NCBI GenBank assembly: GCA_029624675.1
Contig: JARSSP010000059.1
Span: 1-64,000 of the forward strand
From: Candidatus Contendibacter sp.
GTDB lineage: Bacteria > Pseudomonadota > Gammaproteobacteria > Competibacterales > Competibacteraceae
DNA length: 64,000 nt
Direction of reading: 5' to 3'
The notes beneath the pieces are model-generated. The model made no database searches. It saw only the letters and a list, made by a program, of their open reading frames with translations, and was not told the DNA's origin. Position numbers and translations under genes: made by a program. Positions 34,326 to 42,360 of this stretch are shown here, piece by piece. Positions within the stretch are counted from its first letter, which is position 1; each line of letters starts with the position of its first letter.

Positions 34326-35237
34326 GTGAAGAACCCCGCCCCCACCCCGCCGCCCGGTCCCGCACCGGAGCACTTCCCTGCCCCTTGGGCCAGCGACTGG
34401 GGCGAAGACCCCTACGGATTGTGGCAATCCTTGACCTATCGAGGCGTGCGCCAGGCTTTCCGCTGGTTGCCGTCGGGACGGTTCCTGATGGGCTCGCATG
34501 ATCGATTCGACGATGAACTTCAGCACGAAGTGATTTTGACTCGTGGCTTCTGGCTGGCCGAGACCGCCTGCACTCAGGCGCTGTGGCAAGCGGTGACAGG
34601 GAAAAATCCCAGTGGGTTTAAGGGCGAACGGCGGCCAGTGGAGACCGTGAGTTGGAACGAGGTTCAGGATTTCATCGAGCGCATCAACGGCACGGTGCCG
34701 GAACTGGAAGCGCGGCTGCCGACCGAAGCCGAATGGGAATACGCCTGCCGGGCTGGAACGACCACGCCCTTCTCCTTCGGAGAGGACATCACGCCGGAGC
34801 AAGTGAACTACAACGGCAACTATCCCTATCGTGGGAGCAAGCAAGGGCTGGATCGCGGCGAAACTGTCGAAGTCGCCTCGCTGCCGGCCAATCCCTGGGG
34901 GCTATACGAGATGCACGGCAACGTCTGGGAGTGGTGCCAGGATGGGTACGGGAGCTATCCAGAGGGTCCAACGGTCGACCCAACCGGCCCGAAAACCGGC
35001 GGGAGGCGCGTCCTGCGGGGCGGTTCCTGGTTCAACCTCGGTCGCAACGCGCGCTCCGCGTACCGCATCCGCTACGAGCCCGGCAACCGCTCCCACTACA
35101 TCGGCTTCCGTCTGGCCCTAGGTCCCGAGCTCCGGCAAGACAAGCAGGCCGGTCAAAGCAAAGGCGGGGCCGGCCAGACCGCGCGCGCAGCGCCCGGAGG
35201 GGGCGAGAAGCGCGGGCGGGCCGGCCCCGCCGCGTAA
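34326..35237 (+). CDS. FGE/SUMF1-domain protein, DGR target 2
   Basis: 303 residues, nearly all one FGE/SUMF1 domain ([59 protein letters not shown]). It is a close paralogue of the C-terminal third of target 1, including the 40-residue basic tail. The N-terminal ~35 residues are Pro-rich ([12 protein letters not shown]). Residues ~224-265 are encoded by VR2 (34995-35121). Start GTG at 34326 is the first plausible codon after the TR region; an alternative start further in is possible. It lacks the large MoxR-linked N-terminus, so it may act as a soluble second binder. Catalytic FGE activity is not expected. Confidence 0.85.
   Translation: MKNPAPTPPPGPAPEHFPAPWASDWGEDPYGLWQSLTYRGVRQAFRWLPSGRFLMGSHDRFDDELQHEVILTRGFWLAETACTQALWQAVTGKNPSGFKGERRPVETVSWNEVQDFIERINGTVPELEARLPTEAEWEYACRAGTTTPFSFGEDITPEQVNYNGNYPYRGSKQGLDRGETVEVASLPANPWGLYEMHGNVWEWCQDGYGSYPEGPTVDPTGPKTGGRRVLRGGSWFNLGRNARSAYRIRYEPGNRSHYIGFRLALGPELRQDKQAGQSKGGAGQTARAAPGGGEKRGRAGPAA
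34995..35121 (+). repeat. DGR variable repeat VR2
   Basis: 127 bases aligned without gaps to the TR, with 10 mismatches, all at template adenines (A to T, C or G). Flanks downstream are shared with VR1 and differ from TR. The codon pattern differs from VR1, so the two were diversified independently. Confidence 0.93.
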
Positions 35238-35264
35238 AATTTCGATACCGGGCAAACCCGGATT

Positions 35265-35696
35265 TCAGCCCAACGGAATACGGATTTTCTGGCCCGGATA
35301 AATCAAGTCGGGGTCCTTGATCACCTCGCGGTTGGCTTCGAAAATCTTGGGATAGGCGGAAGCATTGCCCAGGAATTTCTTGGCGATGGCCGAAAGCGTA
35401 TCGCCTTTCTGGATCACGTAATACTCGACCTTGCCGGTTTGCGGCGGCGCTTGCAGTTGATCGGCGGAAACCCCGGCGACGCCTTGCACGTTGCCCGCCA
35501 TCAGAACCGCTTTTTCCATCGCTTCGGCGCTGGTCGCCTCCCCGGACAACTTGACCTGGCCGTCCTTGAATTCAACGCCCAGATTCTTGACGCCGGGATT
35601 GGCCGCTTCGATTTCCTGCTTGATCTTGGCGGCGGGGTCGTCGCCCGCGCCGAACAGCTTCTTACCCTGATTGAGAACGAAATCGAACAGTCCCAT
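35265..35696 (-). CDS. kbp: BON-LysM protein, potassium-binding Kbp (YgaU) homologue
   Basis: 143 residues, near the E. coli Kbp length of 149. An N-terminal BON domain (GVEFKDGQVKLSGEATSAEA, ...VLMAGNVQGVAGV) is followed by a LysM domain (YYVIQKGDTLSAIAKKFLGN, ...IYPGQKIRIPL). Kbp is a cytosolic K+ binding protein that supports growth under high potassium. No signal peptide, in agreement with Kbp. Start ATG 35696 follows CAGGAGACC. It is convergent to DGR target 2, with 27 bases between the stops. Confidence 0.88.
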   Translation of the reverse strand: MGLFDFVLNQGKKLFGAGDDPAAKIKQEIEAANPGVKNLGVEFKDGQVKLSGEATSAEAMEKAVLMAGNVQGVAGVSADQLQAPPQTGKVEYYVIQKGDTLSAIAKKFLGNASAYPKIFEANREVIKDPDLIYPGQKIRIPLG

Positions 35697-35972
35697 GATG
35701 GTCTCCTGAAATGATTGGAGTGGTGTACTGTTCCAGTAGAAGAAGAAAGTTTCAAGTTGGCCATGGCTTGCCAAGTTGAGTAGAGACTAGGAGCACCGGG
35801 CGATAGCCATGTGGGCGCTACCTCCGCGCCCGGCTCATCGAGACCGGGGTGGCCATCTCACGCCGGTTCGAGCCGAATCGGGCGTCCCGCGTTGGCGACC
35901 GCGTTTCCGGTCGGTCGCGCGCAGTCGGCCACGTCAAGGCGTCCATTCGTCGGGAAAGGCAGGAGGTATCGC

Positions 35973-36515
35973 ATGTCTGAACTTTGGGTGCACAAGATCA
36001 AAAAGCGCGCGGTGGCGCGAGCGACTCAGATCGACATGGGCGAGCTGTTGTCGCCCGAGATCGCGCCGCCGCTGGAGGCCGACGCGCGGTCCCGCGCCGA
36101 ACGCGCGCTCGGCTTTTCCCTCCCCGCGTTGTTGGTGGCGCTTTACGCGAAAATCGGCAACGGCGGTTACGGTCCCGGCTACGGGCTGCTGGGCGTGGCC
36201 GGCGGCGCCACGGACGACCAGGGATACGACGCCGTCGAACTCTACGCGCTGTACCGGCAGCTCGATCCGGACGACCCGTCCTGGGCGTGGCCCGAAGGGC
36301 TCCTGCCCGTCTGTCACTGGGGTTGCGCCATCTACAGTTGCGTGGACTGCGCGCGCGCGCCGCATCCGGTCATCGTTTTCGACCCTAACATGCACGACGA
36401 CGACTGGTCGCGGTGCTTCCTTCCGCACCGGGACAGCTTTGAGGGGTGGCTCGCCGCCTGGGCCGACGGCGTCGATCTTTGGGAGGAATTTTACGGTGAC
36501 GGCAGCCCGGCCTGA
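35973..36515 (+). CDS. SMI1/KNR4 (SUKH) family protein
   Basis: 180 residues with the SUKH motif set: ALGFSLPALLVALYAKIGNG, GYGLLGVAGGATDD, WPEGLLPVCHWGCAIYSCVD. SUKH proteins are common immunity proteins against polymorphic toxins but also occur alone. AGGAGG lies 8 bases before the ATG. No adjacent toxin gene was seen, so an orphan immunity or regulatory role is possible. Family call strong; function open. Confidence 0.8.
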   Translation: MSELWVHKIKKRAVARATQIDMGELLSPEIAPPLEADARSRAERALGFSLPALLVALYAKIGNGGYGPGYGLLGVAGGATDDQGYDAVELYALYRQLDPDDPSWAWPEGLLPVCHWGCAIYSCVDCARAPHPVIVFDPNMHDDDWSRCFLPHRDSFEGWLAAWADGVDLWEEFYGDGSPA

Positions 36516-36758
36516 CCGCGTCACGGGCCGGTGCGGCGAGCCCTAGCCGTCGGGCATCTTCGGCCATGAGCTACCCCGCCGCGCGCGATTGCCTGGATCT
36601 CCTGCAAGGTTTCGCGCTGCCGAGGAACGCCTCGGATTGAGGATAAATTAATTATACGTCACTTACTCAAAAAAGACGTGCATTTTGCTGGTGGCCGTAT
36701 TACTCTTCGCGGGTGACGAAATCACTTGCGAGATTTCCTTGGGGGCTCGCGGACGACA

Positions 36759-39338
36759 ATGGGCATTTCGAACACGTTGGCACGTTATGAATTCAGCGAG
36801 AGGCTTGCCGACATCCTCGGCGAGTCGCGGCGCGACTTGCGTTTCCGCGTCACTCTGCTGGTAAGCAGCGGGCTGGTTGCGGCCGGGCCGCGCGGGCGAG
36901 GGTCGCCGCCGGCAACGGCGGAATACGCGGCGCGGCTGTTGATCGGCGCGATGGCTGCGCCGCAGCAGTCGCATACGATCGAAGCCATCCGCTGCTATTT
37001 CGGCTTGGTGCCGATGGCCTTTGGCCAGCACGCGCCGCGAGTTCTGTTCGGTCCGCCGGCGTCAGTTGCCGACGACGGCGGCGCCGGAAGTTTGTTGCTC
37101 AAGCTTGAAGGACTGTGTTTTGGCGAGGCGTTGGGTGGCCTGCTCGAACTGGCTTGCGCGGACGAAGCGCGGTCGCTGGTCTCGGCGGAGCTGTTTGGCG
37201 TCTCGATTCAACGCGGTTGTCCAGTCGCCTCGTTGCAGTTCGTGACCCGATGGCAGGGCAGGCGGGCAGTGATCAGTCATACATACGGTCTGGCGCCGGA
37301 GGCTGCTCCGCCCGCCTGGCTCGATCCGCAATGCGGTGGGAGTGCCGATCCGGGCCTCTTCCACACCGTCTTTCTGCCGGGCCGAAAGCTGATCGAAGTC
37401 GGCCTGCTTACTACCTCGTCGGATGACAGGAGAAGCCTGATGCTGAACAAACTCGGCCACCGCGTGGCCACTATTGCCCAAATGGCGAAACACGCTGCCA
37501 GCAAGCCGCACGGCAGCCGTTGGGAGAAGTTGCTGTCGGCTCTGGCCACGGTGGAAGCGTGGTCCGACCAGGTCGACCAGCAGGAGCACCGGCTGATCGA
37601 AATCACCGATTTCGGCGCCAATCCGGGCGAGTTGCGCATGTTCGCCTACCTGCCGCAGCAGTTGCCGCGCAACGCGCCGCTGGTCGTCGTGCTGCATGGC
37701 TGCACGCAGAGCGCGACTTCGTACAACAAGGGCTCCGGCTGGTCGACGCTGGCCGATCGGCACGGGTTTGCCTTGCTCTTTCCGCAGCAGCAACTGAACA
37801 ATAACCCCTTGCGCTGCTTCAACTGGTTTCGCCCGGAAGACAACGAACGGGGGCGCGGCGAGCCCGAATCGATTCGCCAGATGGTCGAAGCGATGGCGCA
37901 GCGACATGGAATCGATCGGCGGCGCGTGTTCGTCACCGGCACATCTTCGGGTGGCGCGATGACCAACGTGTTGCTCGCAACGTACCCCGACGTCTTTGCC
38001 GGAGGCGCGGTGATCGCTGGCGTTCCCTACCGTAGCGCCAGCGGGTTGCAGGAAGGTCTCGAAAGCATTTTCCAGGGACGTTGCCGGCCTGCCAGCGAGT
38101 GGGGCGACCTCGTGCGCGGCGCGTCCTCGCACGAGGGGCCGTGGCCGCGCGTCTCGGTCTGGCACGGCGACGCCGATACGGCGGTCAAGCCGGTCAACGC
38201 CGAGGAGACGATCAAGCAATGGAGCCACGTACACGGACTCGACGCCCGCCCGACGGTGGAAACGAGCGTCGGCGGTCATCCGCGTCGCGTCTGGCACGGA
38301 GTCGACGGCGAGGAGCTGATCGAGTCTTACACGATTACCGGCATGTCGCACGGCGCGGCGCTCGATCCTGGAGCCGAGCCGCACCAGTGCGGAACCGCAG
38401 CCCCGTTCTTCAATGCGGTCGGCATTTCCTCGACGCACCGCATCGCCGATTTCTGGGGGCTGCTGGCCAGCCAGCCAGCCGCTGTCGAAGTCGCCACTGG
38501 CGAAGTTGCAGAGGTGGCTGCTAACGCTAACGCGCCCGGCGCGGTGCAGGCTCTTTGGTTGCCGGCGGTCGGCTCCGAATCGCGCGAGTCCGGGCCACAT
38601 ACGGCGTCTGATACCGCTTCGGCTCGTGCGGGCGATGCCTCGGGCAACGAGCGGCGAGGCGCCGCCGGGCGGACGCTCGGCATCGACGTGCACGGGATCA
38701 TTTCCGCGTCGCTTGAAGCGGCGGGTTTGCTAAAGGGCGGCGCGGGTCGCCGATCGGAAAGCAACGCGCCACTCGGCATTGACATTCCGGGGATCATTTC
38801 CACCGCGCTGGAGGCGGCGGGAGCGTGGAAGGAGATCGCGCAGCGTGCTGAGCCTTCCATTTCTCCCGCAACGGTAAATGGGTCAGGCTGGGAGGGGTCG
38901 GGCTGGGAACTGCTGCGAGACGACCCGCGCGCCTTCCGCGGCGGCTCGATGTTGTATGGTCATGCTTCTTCCGGCGACAACGGCGTACTTGGCGCGCGGG
39001 CGCACTCGATCAGCCGAAGGATCACCTTGGGCGCGCGGCCCGAGCTGAGCTACGTGCGGCGGCTGGACCTCCGTGCCGCCGTTAATGACTATACGAGCGC
39101 CAGTTTCCGCGTACTGGCGAACGGCGTGGTGGTGGACGAAGTCACCGCGATCGGGATGCTGCACCAGGAAACCGAATGGTTGCGCCAGACGGCGATCGAT
39201 CTGTCGCGCTTCGCCGGTCAGACGGTCGTGCTGACGCTTGAGGTGGCGGCGTACTCGAACACGTGCAGCACCGTTTTTGCGAAAGCATGGATCGATCAGA
39301 TCACGATCAAGAACGTGGTCGATACGGTTACTTACTGA
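36759..39338 (+). CDS. Large PHB-depolymerase-family esterase with extra domains
   Basis: 859 residues. Residues ~1-270 are a region I cannot name. The esterase domain (~295-580) has APLVVVLHGCTQSATSYNKG, the lipase box VTGTSSGGAMTN with nucleophile Ser396, Asp in VWHGDADTAV and His in GMSHGAAL, matching the PHB depolymerase/feruloyl esterase family (TIGR01840 type). Two similar helical motifs (LGIDVHGIISASLEAAG, LGIDIPGIISTALEAAG) follow near 650-690, then a C-terminal beta-rich domain (~710-859). No signal peptide is evident, unlike the esterase at 19196. Start ATG 36759 preferred over TTG 36726. It may act on intracellular PHA or be exported by another route. Confidence 0.75.
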   Translation: MGISNTLARYEFSERLADILGESRRDLRFRVTLLVSSGLVAAGPRGRGSPPATAEYAARLLIGAMAAPQQSHTIEAIRCYFGLVPMAFGQHAPRVLFGPPASVADDGGAGSLLLKLEGLCFGEALGGLLELACADEARSLVSAELFGVSIQRGCPVASLQFVTRWQGRRAVISHTYGLAPEAAPPAWLDPQCGGSADPGLFHTVFLPGRKLIEVGLLTTSSDDRRSLMLNKLGHRVATIAQMAKHAASKPHGSRWEKLLSALATVEAWSDQVDQQEHRLIEITDFGANPGELRMFAYLPQQLPRNAPLVVVLHGCTQSATSYNKGSGWSTLADRHGFALLFPQQQLNNNPLRCFNWFRPEDNERGRGEPESIRQMVEAMAQRHGIDRRRVFVTGTSSGGAMTNVLLATYPDVFAGGAVIAGVPYRSASGLQEGLESIFQGRCRPASEWGDLVRGASSHEGPWPRVSVWHGDADTAVKPVNAEETIKQWSHVHGLDARPTVETSVGGHPRRVWHGVDGEELIESYTITGMSHGAALDPGAEPHQCGTAAPFFNAVGISSTHRIADFWGLLASQPAAVEVATGEVAEVAANANAPGAVQALWLPAVGSESRESGPHTASDTASARAGDASGNERRGAAGRTLGIDVHGIISASLEAAGLLKGGAGRRSESNAPLGIDIPGIISTALEAAGAWKEIAQRAEPSISPATVNGSGWEGSGWELLRDDPRAFRGGSMLYGHASSGDNGVLGARAHSISRRITLGARPELSYVRRLDLRAAVNDYTSASFRVLANGVVVDEVTAIGMLHQETEWLRQTAIDLSRFAGQTVVLTLEVAAYSNTCSTVFAKAWIDQITIKNVVDTVTY

Positions 39339-39789
39339 CCGGTAGCGGGAATGCCCGGCGGTCCAGAGCCACGCAATAGTCGCGCGGCGACTCACAAAGC
39401 TCCCCGCGCCCTCTTGCGGCAAGAGGGCGGGGAAGAGGGCACGGTCATCGCCTCGACGATTCGCGGAAAGCTCGAAACGCGATGACCGTTACGTAACGCT
39501 ACCGGCTCGGCACAGGCGCCGAGTTGAGCGCGCGCGACCGCCGACTGGTAGCCAGTAAAGAGATAGGAAATCCAACCGCACGACAGGTGGATTGGGCGAG
39601 ACGCTACCCTCGCGGAAGCATGCATGCAAGGGTGTTTGCGCAAAGGCTAATGGGGCATTTGCTTTGTCCATCACCATTAATTCCACTCCGTTTTAACAAA
39701 GCCACGTCGGATAAATCGGCCAGATTCGTCTTCTTAGTACGGACAACCGCCTCACGCAGCGAACGCCCGCGTCCAAGATGGATCAAGAG
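39339..39789. other. Intergenic region with no gene
   Basis: Contains a GC inverted repeat near 39408-39440 (CGCCCTCTTGCGGCAAGAGGGCG), which may terminate the esterase transcript although no T-tract follows. No reading frame is convincing. The 3' end leads into the IS4 remnant. Confidence 0.35.
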
Positions 39790-40097
39790 TTACCGCGATC
39801 CTGGCCCGTAAAGAACAGCCACCCGCCGGTGAAAAGCCCATCGAATGGCGGTTGCTCACCAAGCGGACCGCCGAAACCTTGGACGCGGTGGTCGAACTGA
39901 TTGACTGGTATCGCCGCCGCTGGCGGGTGGAAATTTTCTTCCGCATCTTGAAATCGGGTTGCCGGGTGGAAGCCCTGCAACTGGGGACGCTGGAACGGCT
40001 CGAACGCGCCTTGGTGATCTACCTGAGACTCCTGCAACTCCACGCCTTCGCCATCGGTATCGCCGCTGCCAAACAAGCCTTCATCCCTCCCGGATGA
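39790..40097 (+). pseudogene. IS4-family transposase C-terminal remnant
   Basis: Encodes IEWRLLTKRTAETLDAVVEL, then IDWYRRRWRVEIFFRILKSG and CRVEALQLGTLERLERALVI. This is the Y-(2)-R-(3)-E-(6)-K signature region of IS4 transposases. The N-terminal two thirds are missing and the C-terminus ends prematurely. Confidence 0.65.
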
Positions 40098-40211
40098 TTT
40101 GTGGGTAATCAGGTGCCCACAAGGGGGAAGGGGATTCCATGGTTTTCAATACTAACAAAATCAATTTGTTGGAGATATGTGCAATGGATAGCGTTCATCG
40201 GGCGGGGGTCT

Positions 40212-41123
40212 TCATCTTCGGGATAACAGGATTTTCATGATTTCCGGATTACTGTTTTTCGATGCGATATCAAAGGCGCTCAAGCCGCTCGTACTTTTTT
40301 CATGAGCGTTGGCGCCCTTGCTGAGCAACAATCTTGCAATGTCGATATCGACCAGATTCGACGCCATCATCAAGGCCGTGTAACCCTCATCGGTTTTTAC
40401 ATGCACATCCGCTCCTCTCTCCAGCAACAGGCTCACAAGTTTCGTATTACCGTTCATGGTGGCTACCATTAAAGCGGTCAGCCCACCATTTTTCGATTTC
40501 GTGTTGACATTAACACCGATATCCATCAAATATTTTACGGCGTCCATATCGCCCTCATGCGCCGTGACAATCAAACACGAGTCAAGGATCAAGTAGTCGG
40601 ACTGCAAGGTTTCGACTTTTCTTCTCTCCACCTCCCTGGCGGCCCGCTGCGCCATTTCCTTCTCCCTGGCGGCCCGCTGCGCCACTTCCCTCTCCCTGGC
40701 GGCTTGCTGTTCCATTTCCTTTTCCCAAGCGGCCTGTTGTTTAGCCAGTTCGGCCGAAATTCTCTTGTTCTCCATTTCTGCCTTCGCCTTCGCCTTCGCC
40801 TTCGCCTCCATGTCTTCCATTTCTATCGCCGGTTTCGGCTTGGCTTGCTCAACGACAGCAGGATATCTTTCAATTTCCCTTTTATTGCGGTTTTCGATTA
40901 ACGCTTTTATTTTAGGATCATTAGGGTCAAATATAAGCTCAATGACATCTCCATTGGGTAATTTACCCGCTGGCCTCTGTTCCTTGACCCAGTATTCCGG
41001 TGGGGTGGTGGTCATCAGGATTTTTCCGGTGGCTGGATCAGTCCAGCGATAGACATTGTCGGCCATCGATGAGTCAATAAGAAACATCGTCAAACCAACT
41101 ATGGCCATTAGCTTGGTTTTCAT
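40212..41123 (-). CDS. Exported coiled-coil/ankyrin-repeat protein
   Basis: 303 residues. A signal peptide (1-21, ending SSMA-DN) precedes a DUF4124-like segment (VYRWTDPATGKILMTTTPPE). Residues ~100-165 form a charged coiled coil of repeated AAREKEMAQRA units. Three or four ankyrin repeats follow (GDMDAVKYLMDIGVNVNTKS, GNTKLVSLLLERGADVHVKT, VDIDIARLLLSKGANAHEKS). It is the last gene of the kinase/Hsp70 operon; its ATG overlaps the stop of the preceding OmpA-like gene (ATGA). Periplasmic interaction partner of the complex is a plausible role, inferred. Confidence 0.8.
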   Translation of the reverse strand: MKTKLMAIVGLTMFLIDSSMADNVYRWTDPATGKILMTTTPPEYWVKEQRPAGKLPNGDVIELIFDPNDPKIKALIENRNKREIERYPAVVEQAKPKPAIEMEDMEAKAKAKAKAEMENKRISAELAKQQAAWEKEMEQQAAREREVAQRAAREKEMAQRAAREVERRKVETLQSDYLILDSCLIVTAHEGDMDAVKYLMDIGVNVNTKSKNGGLTALMVATMNGNTKLVSLLLERGADVHVKTDEGYTALMMASNLVDIDIARLLLSKGANAHEKSTSGLSAFDIASKNSNPEIMKILLSRR

Positions 41124-42319
41124 CGAGAAATACCCCTATCCTGCCGAGAATGGCTTGCGGCGTGGATTTCGATGACGACGGTCCGATTGCATCGTCGGCT
41201 GGCATCCGAATCGTTCGGGCACGGGGCGTGGCGCTCGTCGCCGATGGAGGCGAGCCACTCGTGCTGGTCTTCATTCTGCATCGCGACGACTGCGTTCGCG
41301 GCGCGGTAAAGGGCGAGTTGCCCGTTCTTGACCCAACGACCTCCCGGCCGTGACGGCACGGTATCGGTGAATCCAACCACGCGCACCCGCACCGGTTCGG
41401 CGGTAGCCTTGAACGCTTCGGCGATGGACTGGAGAAGAGCAGCGCCAAGCGGATCCGCATCGGCGGAACCGGAGGGGAACAACCCACTGGTTGGCGTTAC
41501 GCGAATCGTATCGTTTAGCTGTTCGACGTGGAGTCCTTTGAGCGCCCCAAGCGCGATAGAGAGGTTGCCGATGGTTTTTGAAGCGGCCTCGTCGGCGTCG
41601 GGCGTCGTCGCGGGCGTAACCGCCAACGGGTCGGTAGTTTGCGATGTCGGCGTCGATACCCTGCTTTCCGCTTCAGCTAAAGTAAGCGATTGGACAAGAA
41701 CCGGACTGTCGACGCCCACCGGATTGGGTGGGGTGGAGGCTTGCGTATCCGATGGTTGACCGGCACTCGCCGAAATCGCCACCTCATCCGGCTGTTTGGT
41801 TTCGGATAAGATGGTTGGCCGAGGTTCCAATGCGGCGGCACTCGGCGTCGCGTGGACTGGGCCGTGTTCGTCGCCGGTTATCCGACCCACCACAAAAGAG
41901 CAGAGAGCAAGCGTCGCCGCGCCAAGGGTCGCAGCGAACGCAAGAGTCTGAAATCGCCGCGCCCGCGCCCGATTTGCCTGGGCCAGCAAGGATTTCGCGT
42001 TGTCATCATTGGGATGCTCGTCGGCAACACGGCGCCATTCGTCGATGGCTTCGCCAGTACGCCCGGTTTTCCAAAGCACTTTTCCAAGTAAGACTCGTAC
42101 CGGCGCCGCCGAGGGATCCGCGCCGAGCGCCGCCTGCAATTCGCGAATTGCCGCGGAATGATCGCCGTGGCTGGCAAATGCAAGCGCCGTGTTGTAACGC
42201 CAGGCGGCAAGCTCGCGTATTCGACGGATCGGCGCAAGATCGGCCCCGCAGTTCTCGCAAGTCAGGTAATTCGCGGCAATGTTGGTGGCGGGACAAACCG
42301 GACAGTTCATCGTATCCAA
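41120..42319 (-). CDS. Zinc-ribbon/TPR/transmembrane protein with OmpA-like C-terminus
   Basis: 399 residues. N-terminal zinc ribbon CPVCPATNIAANYLTCENCG, a TPR-like helical part (HSAAIRELQAALGADPSAAP), one transmembrane helix near 130-150 (AFAATLGAATLALCSFVVG), a Ser/Thr/Pro-rich linker, and a C-terminal OmpA/MotB-like domain (RVRVVGFTDTVPSRPGGRWV ... RRCNRTVVIEI). So the zinc ribbon lies in the cytosol and the OmpA domain in the periplasm, where it could bind peptidoglycan. TTG at 42319 is chosen because AGGAG lies 9 bases upstream; ATG 42310 is the alternative. It follows the YidC-like gene by 41 bases. Confidence 0.75.
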   Translation of the reverse strand: MDTMNCPVCPATNIAANYLTCENCGADLAPIRRIRELAAWRYNTALAFASHGDHSAAIRELQAALGADPSAAPVRVLLGKVLWKTGRTGEAIDEWRRVADEHPNDDNAKSLLAQANRARARRFQTLAFAATLGAATLALCSFVVGRITGDEHGPVHATPSAAALEPRPTILSETKQPDEVAISASAGQPSDTQASTPPNPVGVDSPVLVQSLTLAEAESRVSTPTSQTTDPLAVTPATTPDADEAASKTIGNLSIALGALKGLHVEQLNDTIRVTPTSGLFPSGSADADPLGAALLQSIAEAFKATAEPVRVRVVGFTDTVPSRPGGRWVKNGQLALYRAANAVVAMQNEDQHEWLASIGDERHAPCPNDSDASRRCNRTVVIEIHAASHSRQDRGISR

Positions 42320-42360
42320 TCGCTCGCGCTCCTCTTTGGAAAGTTTAATCGATTCGACTG

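Noticed and set aside
34024-34329. 101-codon frame over the DGR template repeat
   Set aside because: Its protein-like look comes from the TR itself; the rest lacks FGE or other features, and TRs are normally non-coding.
37062-38693. 543-codon minus-strand frame opposite the large esterase
   Set aside because: Arg/Ala/Gly-rich antisense shadow; the plus strand has the lipase box and other motifs.
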